Shown here one piece after another: positions 23,241 through 33,830 of a DNA stretch of 64,000 nt. A model generated the notes under the pieces. It did no database searches. It had not been told where the DNA came from and saw only the letters and a list, made by a program, of their open reading frames with translations. The stretch comes from Lantana camara (lineage: Eukaryota; Streptophyta; Magnoliopsida; Lamiales; Verbenaceae), in assembly GCA_037501455.1 (NCBI GenBank), contig CM074865.1, positions 33,462,501 through 33,526,500 of the forward strand, in the 5' to 3' direction. How positions within the stretch are numbered: position 1 is the stretch's first letter; each line of letters begins with the position of its first letter. The position numbers were made by a program, and so were the translations under genes.

Positions 23241-24214
23241 TGGCTGTTATTTGAGTTGCATGCATGAATATATATAGTATACATATTTGTGTGTGTGTGC
23301 ATGCATGTAGCTACGTGTATATGTATATATGTATATTATATGTTATTATATATTAATATATAATTATTATATTATATATATTTATTATATATTTTAAATA
23401 ACATTTGATTTAATTCAATTTTTGAAATTAATTGATTTCTATTTCGCATATTTAATTTACCGACTATTGATTGAACGTTTTATTTAATTATTTTATTCCT
23501 AATTGTGAATATGAATATTATGTATTATGATTGTTGAATGAAATTTTAGATTAATTGATATGCCTTATGAATTTATGAAATTGATATGAAATATGAATTT
23601 ATGAAATTATGAAATTGAATGAAATATATGAACGAATGATTTGGTTATATGTCTTAAATTCTTTAATATTGCACATGAACATGTTCATTACACTATATTG
23701 TTTCTTATGCACTTATATATCATGTTCATTGCATGCCGCGCATCATAATTGGTTCATTTGGAGTCTCGAGTCTCACGAACACGTCATGTTGTCTTTTGTA
23801 CAGTTTATCTCCAGGGTGGAGAGACCTTGATCGTTCAGGCACTTGGTACTCGTATCCTTGTTTCGTCACGGTTCAGGTGAGGGTGTTTTCGTTTTAGCTA
23901 CGTATTAAACCCTACAACCCTTATGTGAAAAGCTTTGGCCAAAACCTTATGATTATATATATATGGTTTTCAAATGAAGTTATCGAGTAAATTCTTCTGA
24001 AATATTACGTATGACCGTATATAAGCTTAAAAATGGTTTTGTATTGAGGCTATGCTCCAAACCGTGTGTATTCATACTAGCCACGGATTAGGATGACACG
24101 GAGAGGTACGTATATAGCATATGCCGAATTACACGGTAAGGTATGATTCCTTATAGTATGTATCATATGTATGTATTAATATGTTTTGGCGAGATTTCAT
24201 ATATGTTATGTTCA

Positions 24215-24430
24215 CGGGCCCAGGGACTTAGTATATGTGGCTAACCGAGGAAGCAAGGGCTGACGGGGATCCCATATACTAGTCCCAATCAAACTACGGT
24301 GATACCGGCCCTCGCTAGGAGGTTTAGCGGGGAATGGGAGCTGAGTGCCCTTGGGGGATTCATGTACCCCCATTGGCCTATGTATGAACCGGTGGCCGGG
24401 TCTTGCAAGCCCGTCCACCACCCGGAGGAA
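24215..24430 (+). other. GC-rich conserved structured LTR block
   Basis: Holds GGGCTGACGGGGATCCCATA and the inverted repeat CCTCGCTA/TAGCGGGG around GGAGGTT. Matching blocks are at 31655-31865 (3' LTR), 10640-10800 (solo LTR, minus) and, split by an insertion, 44865-44944 plus 61077-61205 in a diverged LTR. Short frames here exist on both strands and are not conserved as protein. The block is better kept than the flanking LTR, which hints at an RNA or DNA role. Confidence 0.6.
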
Positions 24431-24834
24431 GAAGGTTGGTTATGGTTTCTGATTATGCTTATGAATATGTTTATGTTATGGTTATGCACCGTGAGGGAAT
24501 GCCGGGATCCGGATCGCCCAAACGAATATGTTTATGATATGATTTATGGTCCGTGTGTATTATGACGTATTGCATGACCACCTATTTAAAATATTATTGA
24601 TATTTGTCGTACACGGTCGGAGTTTGGTTGGAGATTGTGCACGCTCACTCGCCGAGCCTTATGTTTATGTATGATTTATGAATGTAATGAATTAATATGA
24701 TTAGTCATAAAATCCGAGCATTGATTAATCATTCTCTTGCCCTTTTGGGAACTAATTTCAAGTAAAACCTTGCTCCGGATTTATGACTTGTATGTGCATG
24801 TTTTATATATATATATGTATCGCTCCTGCTCACT

Positions 24835-24851
24835 CAGTCTTCTAGAGACTG
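24835..24851 (+). other. Conserved LTR hairpin CAGTCT/AGACTG
   Basis: CTCACT precedes and GACCCTCTCCCTCCCC follows; the pyrimidine tract runs to TTTAGCGTGCAG|GTTT, which looks like a 3' splice site. Equivalents with altered stems or loops are at 7971, 10224 (minus), 17278 (minus, CAGT/ACTG), 32268, 45970 (minus), 51748 (CAGTC/GACTG) and 52586 (minus, TCAGT/ACTGA). I infer a structured RNA element or a protein-binding palindrome. Confidence 0.75.
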
Positions 24852-25317
24852 ACCCTCTCCCTCCCCAACACTTTAGCGTGCAGGTTTGGCTTTGGAGTTT
24901 CGAGCTAGGCGGAGTTTTGTTGAGTTTGAGTCGGTCAAGTTAAGTTAGAAGCATCTCTGCATTCACCTTATGCATTTAAATTGTGATTGATCCGACCTTG
25001 TAAGATCATGGAATTTGATTCTTGTATAATTGTTATTGAATTGCTTTTGTTGGACTTTGTTTATGAGTTTAAAAGAGGCCTGAAGAGCCCAAGTCTACTT
25101 ATGGTTTGTATGTATGAAATTTTAGTTGTCCCGTGCATTATGTTTCGTTGATTGGTTGTTATTGCAGGGTCTAAGTTCCGCCTAGCTTAGGAGGGTTTTA
25201 TGTTTGTCTCCCGTTCGCTATGGTTTGATACGGGTGCGGATTTACCATTTCGTTACTCGTGTTGAGCCATAGTGCGGGGGATGTGGTGCCTCACGTGCGG
25301 GGTGCTACATCCTTAAG

Positions 25318-25329
25318 TGCTATCAGAGC
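25318..25329 (+). other. LARD primer binding site
   Basis: TGCTATCAGAGC lies eight bases after the LTR end. It matches the Met-tRNA site TGGTATCAGAGC at 11 of 12 bases. Confidence 0.8.
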
Positions 25330-28296
25330 CCGGCTGCAAAACCGGTGTTCTTGAGTCGTGTTGGAGTCAGTCTAAGTCGAACGGCATAGGGACTATGTGA
25401 TATTGTGTGCATTGCATCGATCTTGAATATGGAATTTGGTTTCCTTAAGAATTTTGTTGAATTACTTGTTGCATTTTATATGGATTCTTGTCTTTCGTAT
25501 TGAATATGTGCCATGAGCATGCACTAATCGCATGCATCCATTCTTGAAATGAGTTATGATTTCCAGGTTATAAAGATGATATCAAACCACGACCAAGTTC
25601 TATGATCACAACAATCTATTACAATTCCTTCGGAGGCACGGAAGATAGGAAGGATGCCCGGGGAGGAATGTGCAGAATGCTAGTTGTGTGGCTCTGTAGA
25701 CTGAGTTGCAATTAACGGTTGGGATTCAGAATGGGAGGTTCGACCTTGGCGATGCGATGGCAGAGGAACATTTGGGGGAATAGGAATAGGAATTAATCAA
25801 GGGATGGTTGTGACTCAGAAGAACAACTTATTGGAATCCACTACTTGAAGTGCATTAATTGGATTCAACAGGATCTTTCAACCTAAGGAATGAAGGGAAC
25901 AAAACCTTGAAGATATATTGGTCCCGGATTTGGATCATGGAAGAGGTACTAATAATTAAGAAGAGTAGAGATAACAGGGGTCCGGTAGAGGTTATGCATC
26001 AACGGTCTACAAAGAAGGACTTCGAACTAAGCCTAGTGATTAGAAGTCGGGTTCTAGAAGGCAAGCATTTGGGTAAACACAAATAGAGGGAAGGTGGCGA
26101 TATGGAGAACAGGATTTGAGTTCACTTTTCCAAATCCAAGCTGAATTGTCATGTTGTGAGGTTAAATTGGAAGATATGGAGCAACAAATGGAAACGGGAA
26201 AGAAAGGAAATCATGCGCTCAAGTATAAGCAACTGGAGGTGAATTAAATTCACAAAGGATAAGCGCGGAATTCTTGATCGAGGTGACGATTAGAAGTAAA
26301 GGTCGAATTTCGAGGAGAAGTTTGGATACTAACTCTGTGGACGTGGAAGAATTAAGGATTAAGAAATTGCAATCTCGGATAGTGGAAGATACAAGTGATG
26401 CAAAAAGACTCATGGAAAACTTGAAGACCGTGGGAAAGGCAAGGGATAACCACCAAGTCAAAGTAACCTCGGGATTGGAGGAACGAGGAAAAGCTACCGA
26501 GCTAACTACTTACCACCTTGGTGACAGGTCCCAAAACATTCATAGCATGTGCATCATATTTTGCATTAATTGTTTATTCTTTTAACCTTATGTTTATCCG
26601 TGCATTTCTAATTGGTTTCGTTGCGCTAATGTGTTGTATAATTGCTCGATGTAAACGTGACACATGCATTGTCATTTTAACCCAACATGCATTTTAGTGT
26701 TTACTTGATAGGAAGTCCTTTCGCCTCAACTATCAAGTATCAGTTCAACCGAGCCGCATATGAGTTATGAGGAAGAGAAATAATAGGATGACGTTAGAAG
26801 GAAGGTGAATTTGGGAAATAAGAACTTCCATTAAGGGATAGGTTAACGGAAACAAGAATTCAGAAGGAGAAGTGAGACTAGAGTTCCGGACAAGATTAAG
26901 AAAGGAGTTTCGGACATCAAGAGAACTAGGGAAGGAGTTGAAAGGCCAAATCTTTGATTTCTATATCAGTTAAACTCCACCTAATGGGATTTACTCATCA
27001 AGAGTTTCGATAAAAGAAGAATCGATGGAGTTCAACCCGGGACAACAGAAATTTAAGGGGGAGAGCACGACCGAGGAACAAATTGGACGATTGAAAGGGT
27101 GCTCGAAGAAATATTTCAGTAAGAATAACGAAATTGCAAATTAAGGAAGACCTGGGAGTCCTATTAGTGATGATCAGAAATAAACAAGACGGCTTGAATG
27201 GTTAAGTTGTTAAGAGGAGAGTTAAGTTACTCAATTCGGGTTGGAGTCCCTTATTAGGTATAACGGAAATGGCTTGGAGAATATTCCTATGTATAGAACA
27301 TGGATCTGGGGATAACAGAATTATAAGGGAGCTTCTGGAAACTCCTAAGTTAGAATTGACAAAAGAGAGAGTGTCGAATCAAGTTGGCATATGATGGAAT
27401 GATGGCGATCATGAGTAATCCAATAGGGTACAAAAGGGGTTTCAATAATGACAATATTATCAAGTCTCCGGTTAGTCCCACGATACTTCGGAAGGAAATC
27501 TAAGAAGGAACCAAACCTGAAAAGATGATCATTGGAGGATTTGCATCAAACTTCAAAACGCATCAAGAACATTTTATCTTCGATTCAAGAAATGTGGAGC
27601 TAGATGCCAAATATAACCTTAAGGGGTCAAAGGGAATGAATGGATACCATGAACGGAAGATGGAAAAGGATTCGTGTTAAGGTAGATCCTAATGACGAAT
27701 ACCTCTAGGTAGGGATTGAATCGTCATGGTTGTCAGGGGTAGTTATTCTCGAGGGTATTTTAAACTCCGATATGGATAAGATAGTAGCTAGGGACCTAAC
27801 TTCGAGACGGATGGTCTAAGGGTATTCGGGAGGTCAAGCTCGGATAAGTAAAAAGAGTTGGCTGAATGAGGATTAAGAGGAATGATGGAGACTGGGAGCA
27901 GTACCAGGCAGAAGGGATCTAAGAAGTATAATCCCTGAAGGATTCATTAATTGTTTCATCGGGGTATCCTGAAGAGGTTAAAGACAAACTGAGCACTGAA
28001 TCTATCTTCGGGACAGATGATACACTGAACAACGACAACTCACAAATTTAAAACTTCATGACTACGGTGAACGGTATTTATAGCATTCATGAAGCATACA
28101 TTCATGCAAATTCAATTTAATAATTTCTTTGTTATGTGCTTTGTTTTCTTATCAAGTTAAATTACGTGAAGTAATTGATGATTAACGTGGATGATATCTG
28201 ATATTTACCTTGAGGTGGCTTGTGTGATTTTGAATTTGGTTTTACGTGTTCTGCTTGGGAGTATTGGAGACTTCCTTGCTTTATTTATTTTTGTTT

Positions 28297-28457
28297 GAGA
28301 GACGGGGTGCTCTCGTTGTTTCTAAGAGACGGGGCTTCTCTTATTTTTGTTTGAGAGACGGGGTACTCTCTTTGCTTGCGAGAGACGGGGTTCTCTCATT
28401 GTTTCTCGAGAGACGGGGCTCTCTCCTTGTTGCTTGTGAGAGACGGGGAATCTCTCA
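28297..28457 (+). repeat. LARD hairpin array, six units of about 28 bp
   Basis: Six inverted repeats: 28297-28314, 28323-28343, 28353-28370, 28380-28397, 28408-28425 and 28437-28457. Loops are CGGGGT, CGGGGCT, CGGGGAA and similar. Stems are GAGAG/CTCTC, TAAGAGA/TCTCTTA, GAGAGA/TCTCTC and TGAGAGA/TCTCTCA, so outer bases change in pairs. The array ends about 45 bases before the polypurine tract. A longer, more variable relative sits in element 2 at 33101-33508. One frame reads through it (28246-28461), but frame and residues are set by the repeat. Confidence 0.85.
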
Positions 28458-28500
28458 TTAGTGGTTTTAAGCGTGCAGTGAATCCGAGGACGGATTCTTT

Positions 28501-28515
28501 TTAAGGGGGAGAGAT
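28501..28515 (+). other. LARD polypurine tract
   Basis: TTAAGGGGGAGAGAT directly before the LTR start TGTAACG at 28516. Confidence 0.85.
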
Positions 28516-30032
28516 TGTAACGCCCCGGTTTTTCAATTTTATTAATATGTCATATTTGCTTCTAAATTGCGCAATTAAATTATTTAATTATGTGATTAAT
28601 TGTTTTTATGTGTTTTATATTTAATTTTATTATAATTGTTATTATTTTATTTTATTATATTTTATTTTAATTTATTAATAATTCTAATATATATATATAT
28701 CGTATTATATATATATATATATACATATATATTTCTTTAAGTATATATATGTATACGTTTATTTATATTATTATTAATTTAATGATTATGCTAATTATAT
28801 GTTATGCTAATTAATCATGTTTAGTTAATTAATTACGTGACCTAATATAATTTATTTAATATTAGAATTAATTTATTATTTATAATAATTATGCATGGGA
28901 AATTATACTTTGCATGGGAATTATAATATTCATGCATGGATTTTATTTGAATATGCATGAATTGCATGAATGAGTTTGTTTGTTAATTTTGAGCTTCGTT
29001 CTTATATGAAATGATTTCGGATTGCCACGAATATTTAGTATGTCGTAAATATATGTGTAATGAATATGATTTTATGCTCGATTTATATTTTCGAATTCAT
29101 TTGATATGTTAACGGATTTAATTTGTATTGAGGAACTAAATCGGGGGCTAACGAGCACTTGGCGTACCCTTGGTTCCGAATTTAATATCTTGAGCTCGGG
29201 AACTCGGATTCGAGTTCCGTCAACTCCGCTGAACTCGTAACGAAAATGCGAGTTTAGTAAACTTAGCCTTATATTTTTCCTGAATCATTTGAACCTCCGA
29301 AATCCAACCGAAAAACGAAACGGCATCCATTTGACCTTGCTGTACAAAATGAGCCATATCTTATCCAAACCATAACCAAATTAACCATGGTTTGATTCTT
29401 TAAAACCCTAACTCAACCATCTATCATGACATTTCAAGCCTTAACCGAGATAACCCTCACACAATCCCCAAAAACTCAGCCAAAGCTTCTGCAGTCATTC
29501 CAGTCCCGTAACCCTTCCATCCTTGGAGATTTTGGAGCTCAAATCTCATCCAAACTTCAACCAATCAACAAGGTAAGCTTAGGGTTGTATTATATGTTCA
29601 TTTCTGATCATTTCCACCCTTTCATTCATGAAGTTGAGCATGGTTTCATCATTTCTGGGCATTTTTCCGAAAATAAGAAAATTTGGGCAATTTCTTGGTC
29701 TCCTTCGATTCTTAATGGTTTTGATTGATTCCAAGCTTGAGATTGATTGTTTTGACATCCTAATATCATTTATGATCATTGATTTCTTGGTGGTTGAGAT
29801 ATTAATGAGTTATCATTTATGAACTTTTAGGAAAACTTTCATGAATGTCACGTATGCTTCCATTTCTTGTTTGAGCTTGTTTGGAACTGATATATACGTT
29901 GAGATGGTGTTGCTTATATGAGTATTTGATGGTCTAAACTGATTTGGATAGGTGGAGTTGAAGTGAATGCTTCGTGTCCTGTTTTTCCGTGACCTTTGCC
30001 CTGTTTTTCACCCGTTTTGTTGCTGTCAATAA

Positions 30033-30280
30033 GCTGCTGCGTTTCCTTCTTTCTTTTGCTGTTAATTTCGTGGCTTTGTGGGATCATTCTAGAGGAGTTC
30101 TTGCAGCTTTTCATGCATGATTTTGTTGCCTTTCTTGATTGTACATGGCTGTAGTAGCTGCTGCGTTTCCTTCTTTCTTTTGCTGTTAATTTCGTGGCTT
30201 TGTGGGATCATTCTAGAGGAGTTCTTGCAGCTTTTCATGCATGATTTTGTTACCTTTCTTGCTTGTACATGGCTGTAGTT
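30033..30280 (+). repeat. 124 bp tandem units in 3' LTR
   Basis: Units start at 30033 and 30157 with a truncated third at 30281, as in the 5' LTR. Confidence 0.85.
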
Positions 30281-30395
30281 GCTGCTGCGTTTTTCTGTCA
30301 AAAGCAGGGGATGTGATGGCGTGAGACACGGGTGTGTTGTTTTTGCTCTTTCCTGTGTGTAACGGGGGTGCTGTGGGGGCTGGAATCGCTGTACC

Positions 30396-30448
30396 GAGAC
30401 ACGGGGGTGTCTCAGTCTAGGCTTGGGAGGTGACACGGGGGTGTCACC
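30396..30448. repeat. Paired hairpins in 3' LTR
   Basis: GAGACAC/GTGTCTC at 30396-30413 and GGTGACAC/GTGTCACC at 30429-30448, unchanged from the 5' LTR. Confidence 0.85.
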
Positions 30449-30627
30449 CCGTTTTTCCTGAAACTGTTTTTCCTGCGTCTTCTCTGAACTGCTGCAGCAT
30501 GTGTATTTATGTGTTGTGTGTGTAAGTTGCTGTAATTGTGTAAAGTGTGTGCATGGGTATGCATGGCTTGTATATAATATATATATATATAGATGCTTGT
30601 GTGTGTAATTGCATGCAAGAATAAAAT

Positions 30628-30631
<4 letters not shown>

Positions 30632-30662
<31 letters not shown>
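30632..30662. repeat. (TA)n microsatellite
   Basis: Alternating TA run in the 3' LTR. Confidence 0.9.
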
Positions 30663-30665
<3 letters not shown>

Positions 30666-32267
30666 TGGCTGTTATTTGAGTTGCATGCATGAATATATAT
30701 AGTATACATATTTGTGTGTGTGTGTGTGCATGCATGTAGCTACGTGTATATGTATATATGTATATTATATGTTATTATATATTATTATATAATTATTATA
30801 TTATATATATTTATTATATATTTTAAATAATATTTGATTTAATTCAATTTTTGAAATTAATTGATTTCTATTTCGCATATTTAATTTACCGACTATTGAT
30901 TGAACGTTTTATTTAATTATTTTATTACTAATTGTGAATATGAATATTATGTATTATGATTATTGAATGAAATTTTAGATTAATTGATATGCCTTATGAA
31001 TTTATGAATTTATGAAATTTATATGAAATATAAATTTATGAAATTATGAAATTGAATGAAATATATGAACGAATGATTTGGTTATATGTCTTAAATTCTT
31101 TAATATTGCACATGAACATGTTCATTACACTATATTGTTTCTTATGCACTTATATATCATGTTCATTGCATGTCGTGCGTCATAATTGGTTCATTTGGAG
31201 TCTCGAGTCTCACGAACACGTCATGTTGTCTTTTGTACAGTTTATCTCCAGGGTGGAGAGACCTTGATCGTTCAGGCACTTGGTACTCGTATCCTTGTTT
31301 CGTCACGGTTCAGGTGAGGGTGTTTTCGTGTTAGCTACGTATTAAACCTTACAACCCTTATGTGAAAAGCTTTGGCCAAAACCTTATGATTATATATATA
31401 TGGTTTTCAAATGAAGTTATCGAGTAAATTCTTCTGAAATATTACGTACGAGCGTATATAAGCCTAAAAATGGTTTTGTATTGAGGCTATGCTCCAAACC
31501 GTGTGTATTCATGCTAGCTACGGATTAGGATGACACAGAGAGGTACGTATATAGCATATGCCGAATTACACGGTAAGGTATGATTCCTTATAGTATGTAT
31601 CATATATGTATTAATATGTTTTGGCGAGATTTCATATATGTTATGTTCACGGGCCCAGGGACTTAGTATATGTGGCTAACTGAGGAAGCAAGGGCTGACG
31701 GGGATCCCATATACTAGTCCCAACCAAACTACGGTGATACCGGCCCTCGCTAGGAGGTTTAGCGGGGAATGGGAGCTGAGTGCCCTTGGGGGATTCATGT
31801 ACCCCCATTGGCCTATGTATGAGCCGGTGGCCGGGTCTTGCAAGCCCGTCCACCACCCGGAGGAAGAAGGTTGGTTATGATTTCTGATTATGCTTATGAA
31901 TATGTTTATGTTATGGTTATGCACCATGAGGGAATGCCGGGATCCGGATCGCCCAAACGAATATGTTTATGATATGATTTATGGTCTGTGTGTATTATGA
32001 CGTATTGCATGACCACCTATTTAAAATATTATTGATATTTGTCGTACACGGTCGGAGTTTGGTTGGAGATTGTGCACGCTCACTCGCCGAGCCTTATGTT
32101 TATGTATGATTTATGAATGTAATGAATTAATATGATTAGTCATAAAATCCGAGCATTGATTAATCATTCTCTTGCCCTTTTGGGAACTAATTTCAAATAA
32201 AACCTTGCTCGGGATTTATGACTTGCATGTGCATGTTTTATATATATATGTATCGCTCCTGCTCACT

Positions 32268-32284
32268 CAGTCTTCTAGAGACTG
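32268..32284 (+). other. Conserved LTR hairpin CAGTCT/AGACTG (3' LTR)
   Basis: Same as 24835-24851. Confidence 0.75.
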
Positions 32285-32741
32285 ACCCTCTCCCTCCCCA
32301 ACACTTTAGTGTGCAGGTTTGGCTTTGGAGTTTCGAGCTAGGCAAAGTTTTGTTGAGTTTGAGTCGGTCAAGTTAAGTTAGAAGCGTCTCTGCATTCACC
32401 TTATGCATTTAAATTGTGATTGATCCGACCTTGTAAGATCATGGAATTTGATTCTTGTATAATTGGTTTTGAATTGCTTTTGTTGGACTTTGTTTATGAG
32501 TTTAAAAGAGGCCTGAAGAGCCCAAGTCTACTTATGGTTTGTATGTATGAAATTTTAGTTGTCCGGTGCATTATGTTTCGTTGATTGGTTGTTATTGCAG
32601 GGTCTAAGTTCCGCCTAGCTTAGGAGGGTTTATGTTTGTCTCCCGTTCGCTATGGTTTGATACGGGTGCGGATTTACCATTTCGTTACTCGTGTTGAGCC
32701 ATAGTGCGGGGGATGTGGTGCCTCACGTGCGGGGTGCTACA

Positions 32742-33830
32742 GTTACAAACTCCCTATCTTAAAGGATCTGGTCCCTAGATCCTATTGCTGAGTCAAAGAG
32801 CTTTGAATCGTAGTACCTCAATCCATCTCCCGGAATCGTGTAGAGTCATAGTCCTGGTTGTGAAGTTTACTCCCCTTGTTTGCATCAACTCCCTTCATGG
32901 TGTCCTGTTATCCCTGAGGTCTTTCTGAATACTTGACCATTGGTCGCTTCAAACTCGTTCGATCACTACTAGGATACGGATGACTGTCACTGCACCCAAA
33001 GCTCGATATCATTACATACTACTTGATTGCAAACCGTCTTCAGGCCACACGTAACGAAACTATGACAAACAAGACAGAATCCCTTCTCTCAACACGTAAA
33101 TGAGAGAACACCATCCCTCGGCACACACAAAAGAGAGAACCCTATCTCTCAGACACATAATTAAGAGAAGCCTGTCTCTTAAACACAGATTTGAGAGAAC
33201 CCTGTCTCTCAACCTAAGTCCGACAGATTCTAACATCTCCCAGACATTCTAGTTTGAGAAAATCCTGCATTTCTCAAACCCCTCAATTCAAGAAAATCCG
33301 ACATCCCTTGAATAGCTAAGTACAAGAGAATCCAACATCTCTCGTGTATAAAACTTAGAAAGAATCCAACATCTTTCTATCACATAATTAGAGAGAATCT
33401 TACATCCCTCTAACACACAAATAGGGAGAATCAACATCTCCCTAGCACGTAAACAGAGAGAATTAAATCTCCCTCTCACTTAGAATAGAGAGACTCTAAC
33501 ATCTCTCTGGCACATAAGTATAAGTAATTAAGCACCCATACATACATACAATAACACAATTAGCAATTACAACAATCAACGCATGTCACAGTTGACAAGT
33601 ATATCGCTTAATAACAAGAATTAATCAAATAAAGGATGCATGTATGCTCGTGCCATGAATGCTTAGTGTACCGTTTACCGTGGTATTGGAAATCTTGACC
33701 ATAAAGTTGAGATGATATCATGGAAGCAGATTAACTGTTGATGACGCAACCCTGTAGTTCAAACACTAAAATTGGTGCATGCGGGTTAGGGATGCAAATG
33801 AAATGTAACACTTAAATCACATAAGTAGTA
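32742..33830 (-). mobile_element. Element 2: LTR last bases and internal 3' tail
   Basis: GTTACA at 32742-32747 completes the LTR broken by the LARD. From 32748 the minus strand reads back through a purine-rich tract (TAAGATAGGGAGTT), non-coding sequence, the hairpin array 33101-33508 and a stretch matching the LARD internal 3' domain. At about 33830 it is abruptly joined to copia A integrase sequence with no LTR end on either side, which looks like a deletion or recombination breakpoint. No coding motif was seen. Confidence 0.75.
33101..33508 (-). repeat. Element 2 hairpin array, about 12 covarying units
   Basis: Perfect or near-perfect inverted repeats about 28-40 bases apart. Stems (+ strand): GAGAGA/TCTCTC at 33133, TTAAGAGA/TCTCTTAA at 33161, TTGAGAGA/TCTCTCAA at 33191, GTTTGAGAAA/TTTCTCAAAC at 33252, ATTCAAG/CTTGAAT at 33286, TACAAGAGA with one mismatch at 33321, TAGAAAGA/TCTTTCTA at 33356, TTAGAGAGA with one mismatch at 33388, TAGGGAGA/TCTCCCTA at 33422 and AGAGAGA/TCTCTCT at 33487. 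Most loops are 6-8 bases, ACCCTG or ATCCAACA type. On the element's sense strand the first units read CAGGGT, close to the CGGGGT loops of the LARD array. Confidence 0.88.

Larger units (their letters stand above)
20492..25309 (+). repeat. LARD 5' LTR
   Basis: From TGTAACGCCCCGG to GGGGTGCTACA, 4818 bp including a 594 bp TRIM at 22543. Without the TRIM and its duplicated CATGG it is about 4.22 kb, equal to the 3' LTR. It contains an AT-rich start, a gene-like GC patch, two 124 bp tandem units, ACAC/GTGT hairpins, (TA)n, the structured block at 24215-24430 and the CAGTCT hairpin. Antisense frames here are shadows of these repeats. Confidence 0.95.
25310..28515 (+). mobile_element. LARD internal domain, non-coding
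   Basis: 3.2 kb between the LTRs. The longest frame is about 103 codons (26274-26585), charged and without any motif I recognise, and no zinc knuckle, DTG, YxDD or integrase motif is visible. The sequence is purine-rich on the + strand. It ends in the hairpin array 28297-28457 and a polypurine tract. About 28050-28150 aligns with the element 2 tail near 33600-33700 (ACGGTGAACGGTAT...AGCATTCATG against ACGGTAAACGGTAC...AGCATTCATG), so both elements share this non-coding 3' domain. Confidence 0.8.
20492..32741 (+). mobile_element. Complete LARD-type non-autonomous LTR retrotransposon, 12.25 kb
   Basis: Two near-identical long LTRs (4818 and 4226 bp; the difference is a TRIM in the first) flank a 3.2 kb internal domain. 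A PBS, a polypurine tract and a perfect 5 bp target duplication (GTTAC) are present. Huge LTRs with a non-coding internal domain are the definition of LARDs, which borrow proteins from autonomous Ty3/gypsy elements. The TGTAACGCCCCGG...GGGGTGCTACA termini suggest a gypsy parent, by inference. LTR copies differ only at scattered positions by eye, so insertion is recent compared with the other elements here. Confidence 0.92.
28516..32741 (+). repeat. LARD 3' LTR, 4226 bp
   Basis: Runs from TGTAACGCCCCGG to GGGGTGCTACA, then the target duplication GTTAC. It lacks the TRIM. Scattered substitutions against the 5' LTR are seen (for example near 29580, 29830, 30138, 30525). The longest antisense frame (30089-30709) is composed of the tandem repeat and microsatellite and is not a gene. 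Confidence 0.95.

Noticed and set aside
25859..26585. Frames of 75-103 codons in the LARD internal domain as gag remnants
   Set aside because: Charged but without zinc knuckle, Gag core or other motif; not enough to claim coding. A profile search (HMMER against Retrotrans_gag and RVT models) would settle it.
33061..33540. CRISPR-like array
   Set aside because: Spacing is regular, but units are hairpins with changing arms, there are no constant repeats with unique spacers, and the context is a plant retroelement.
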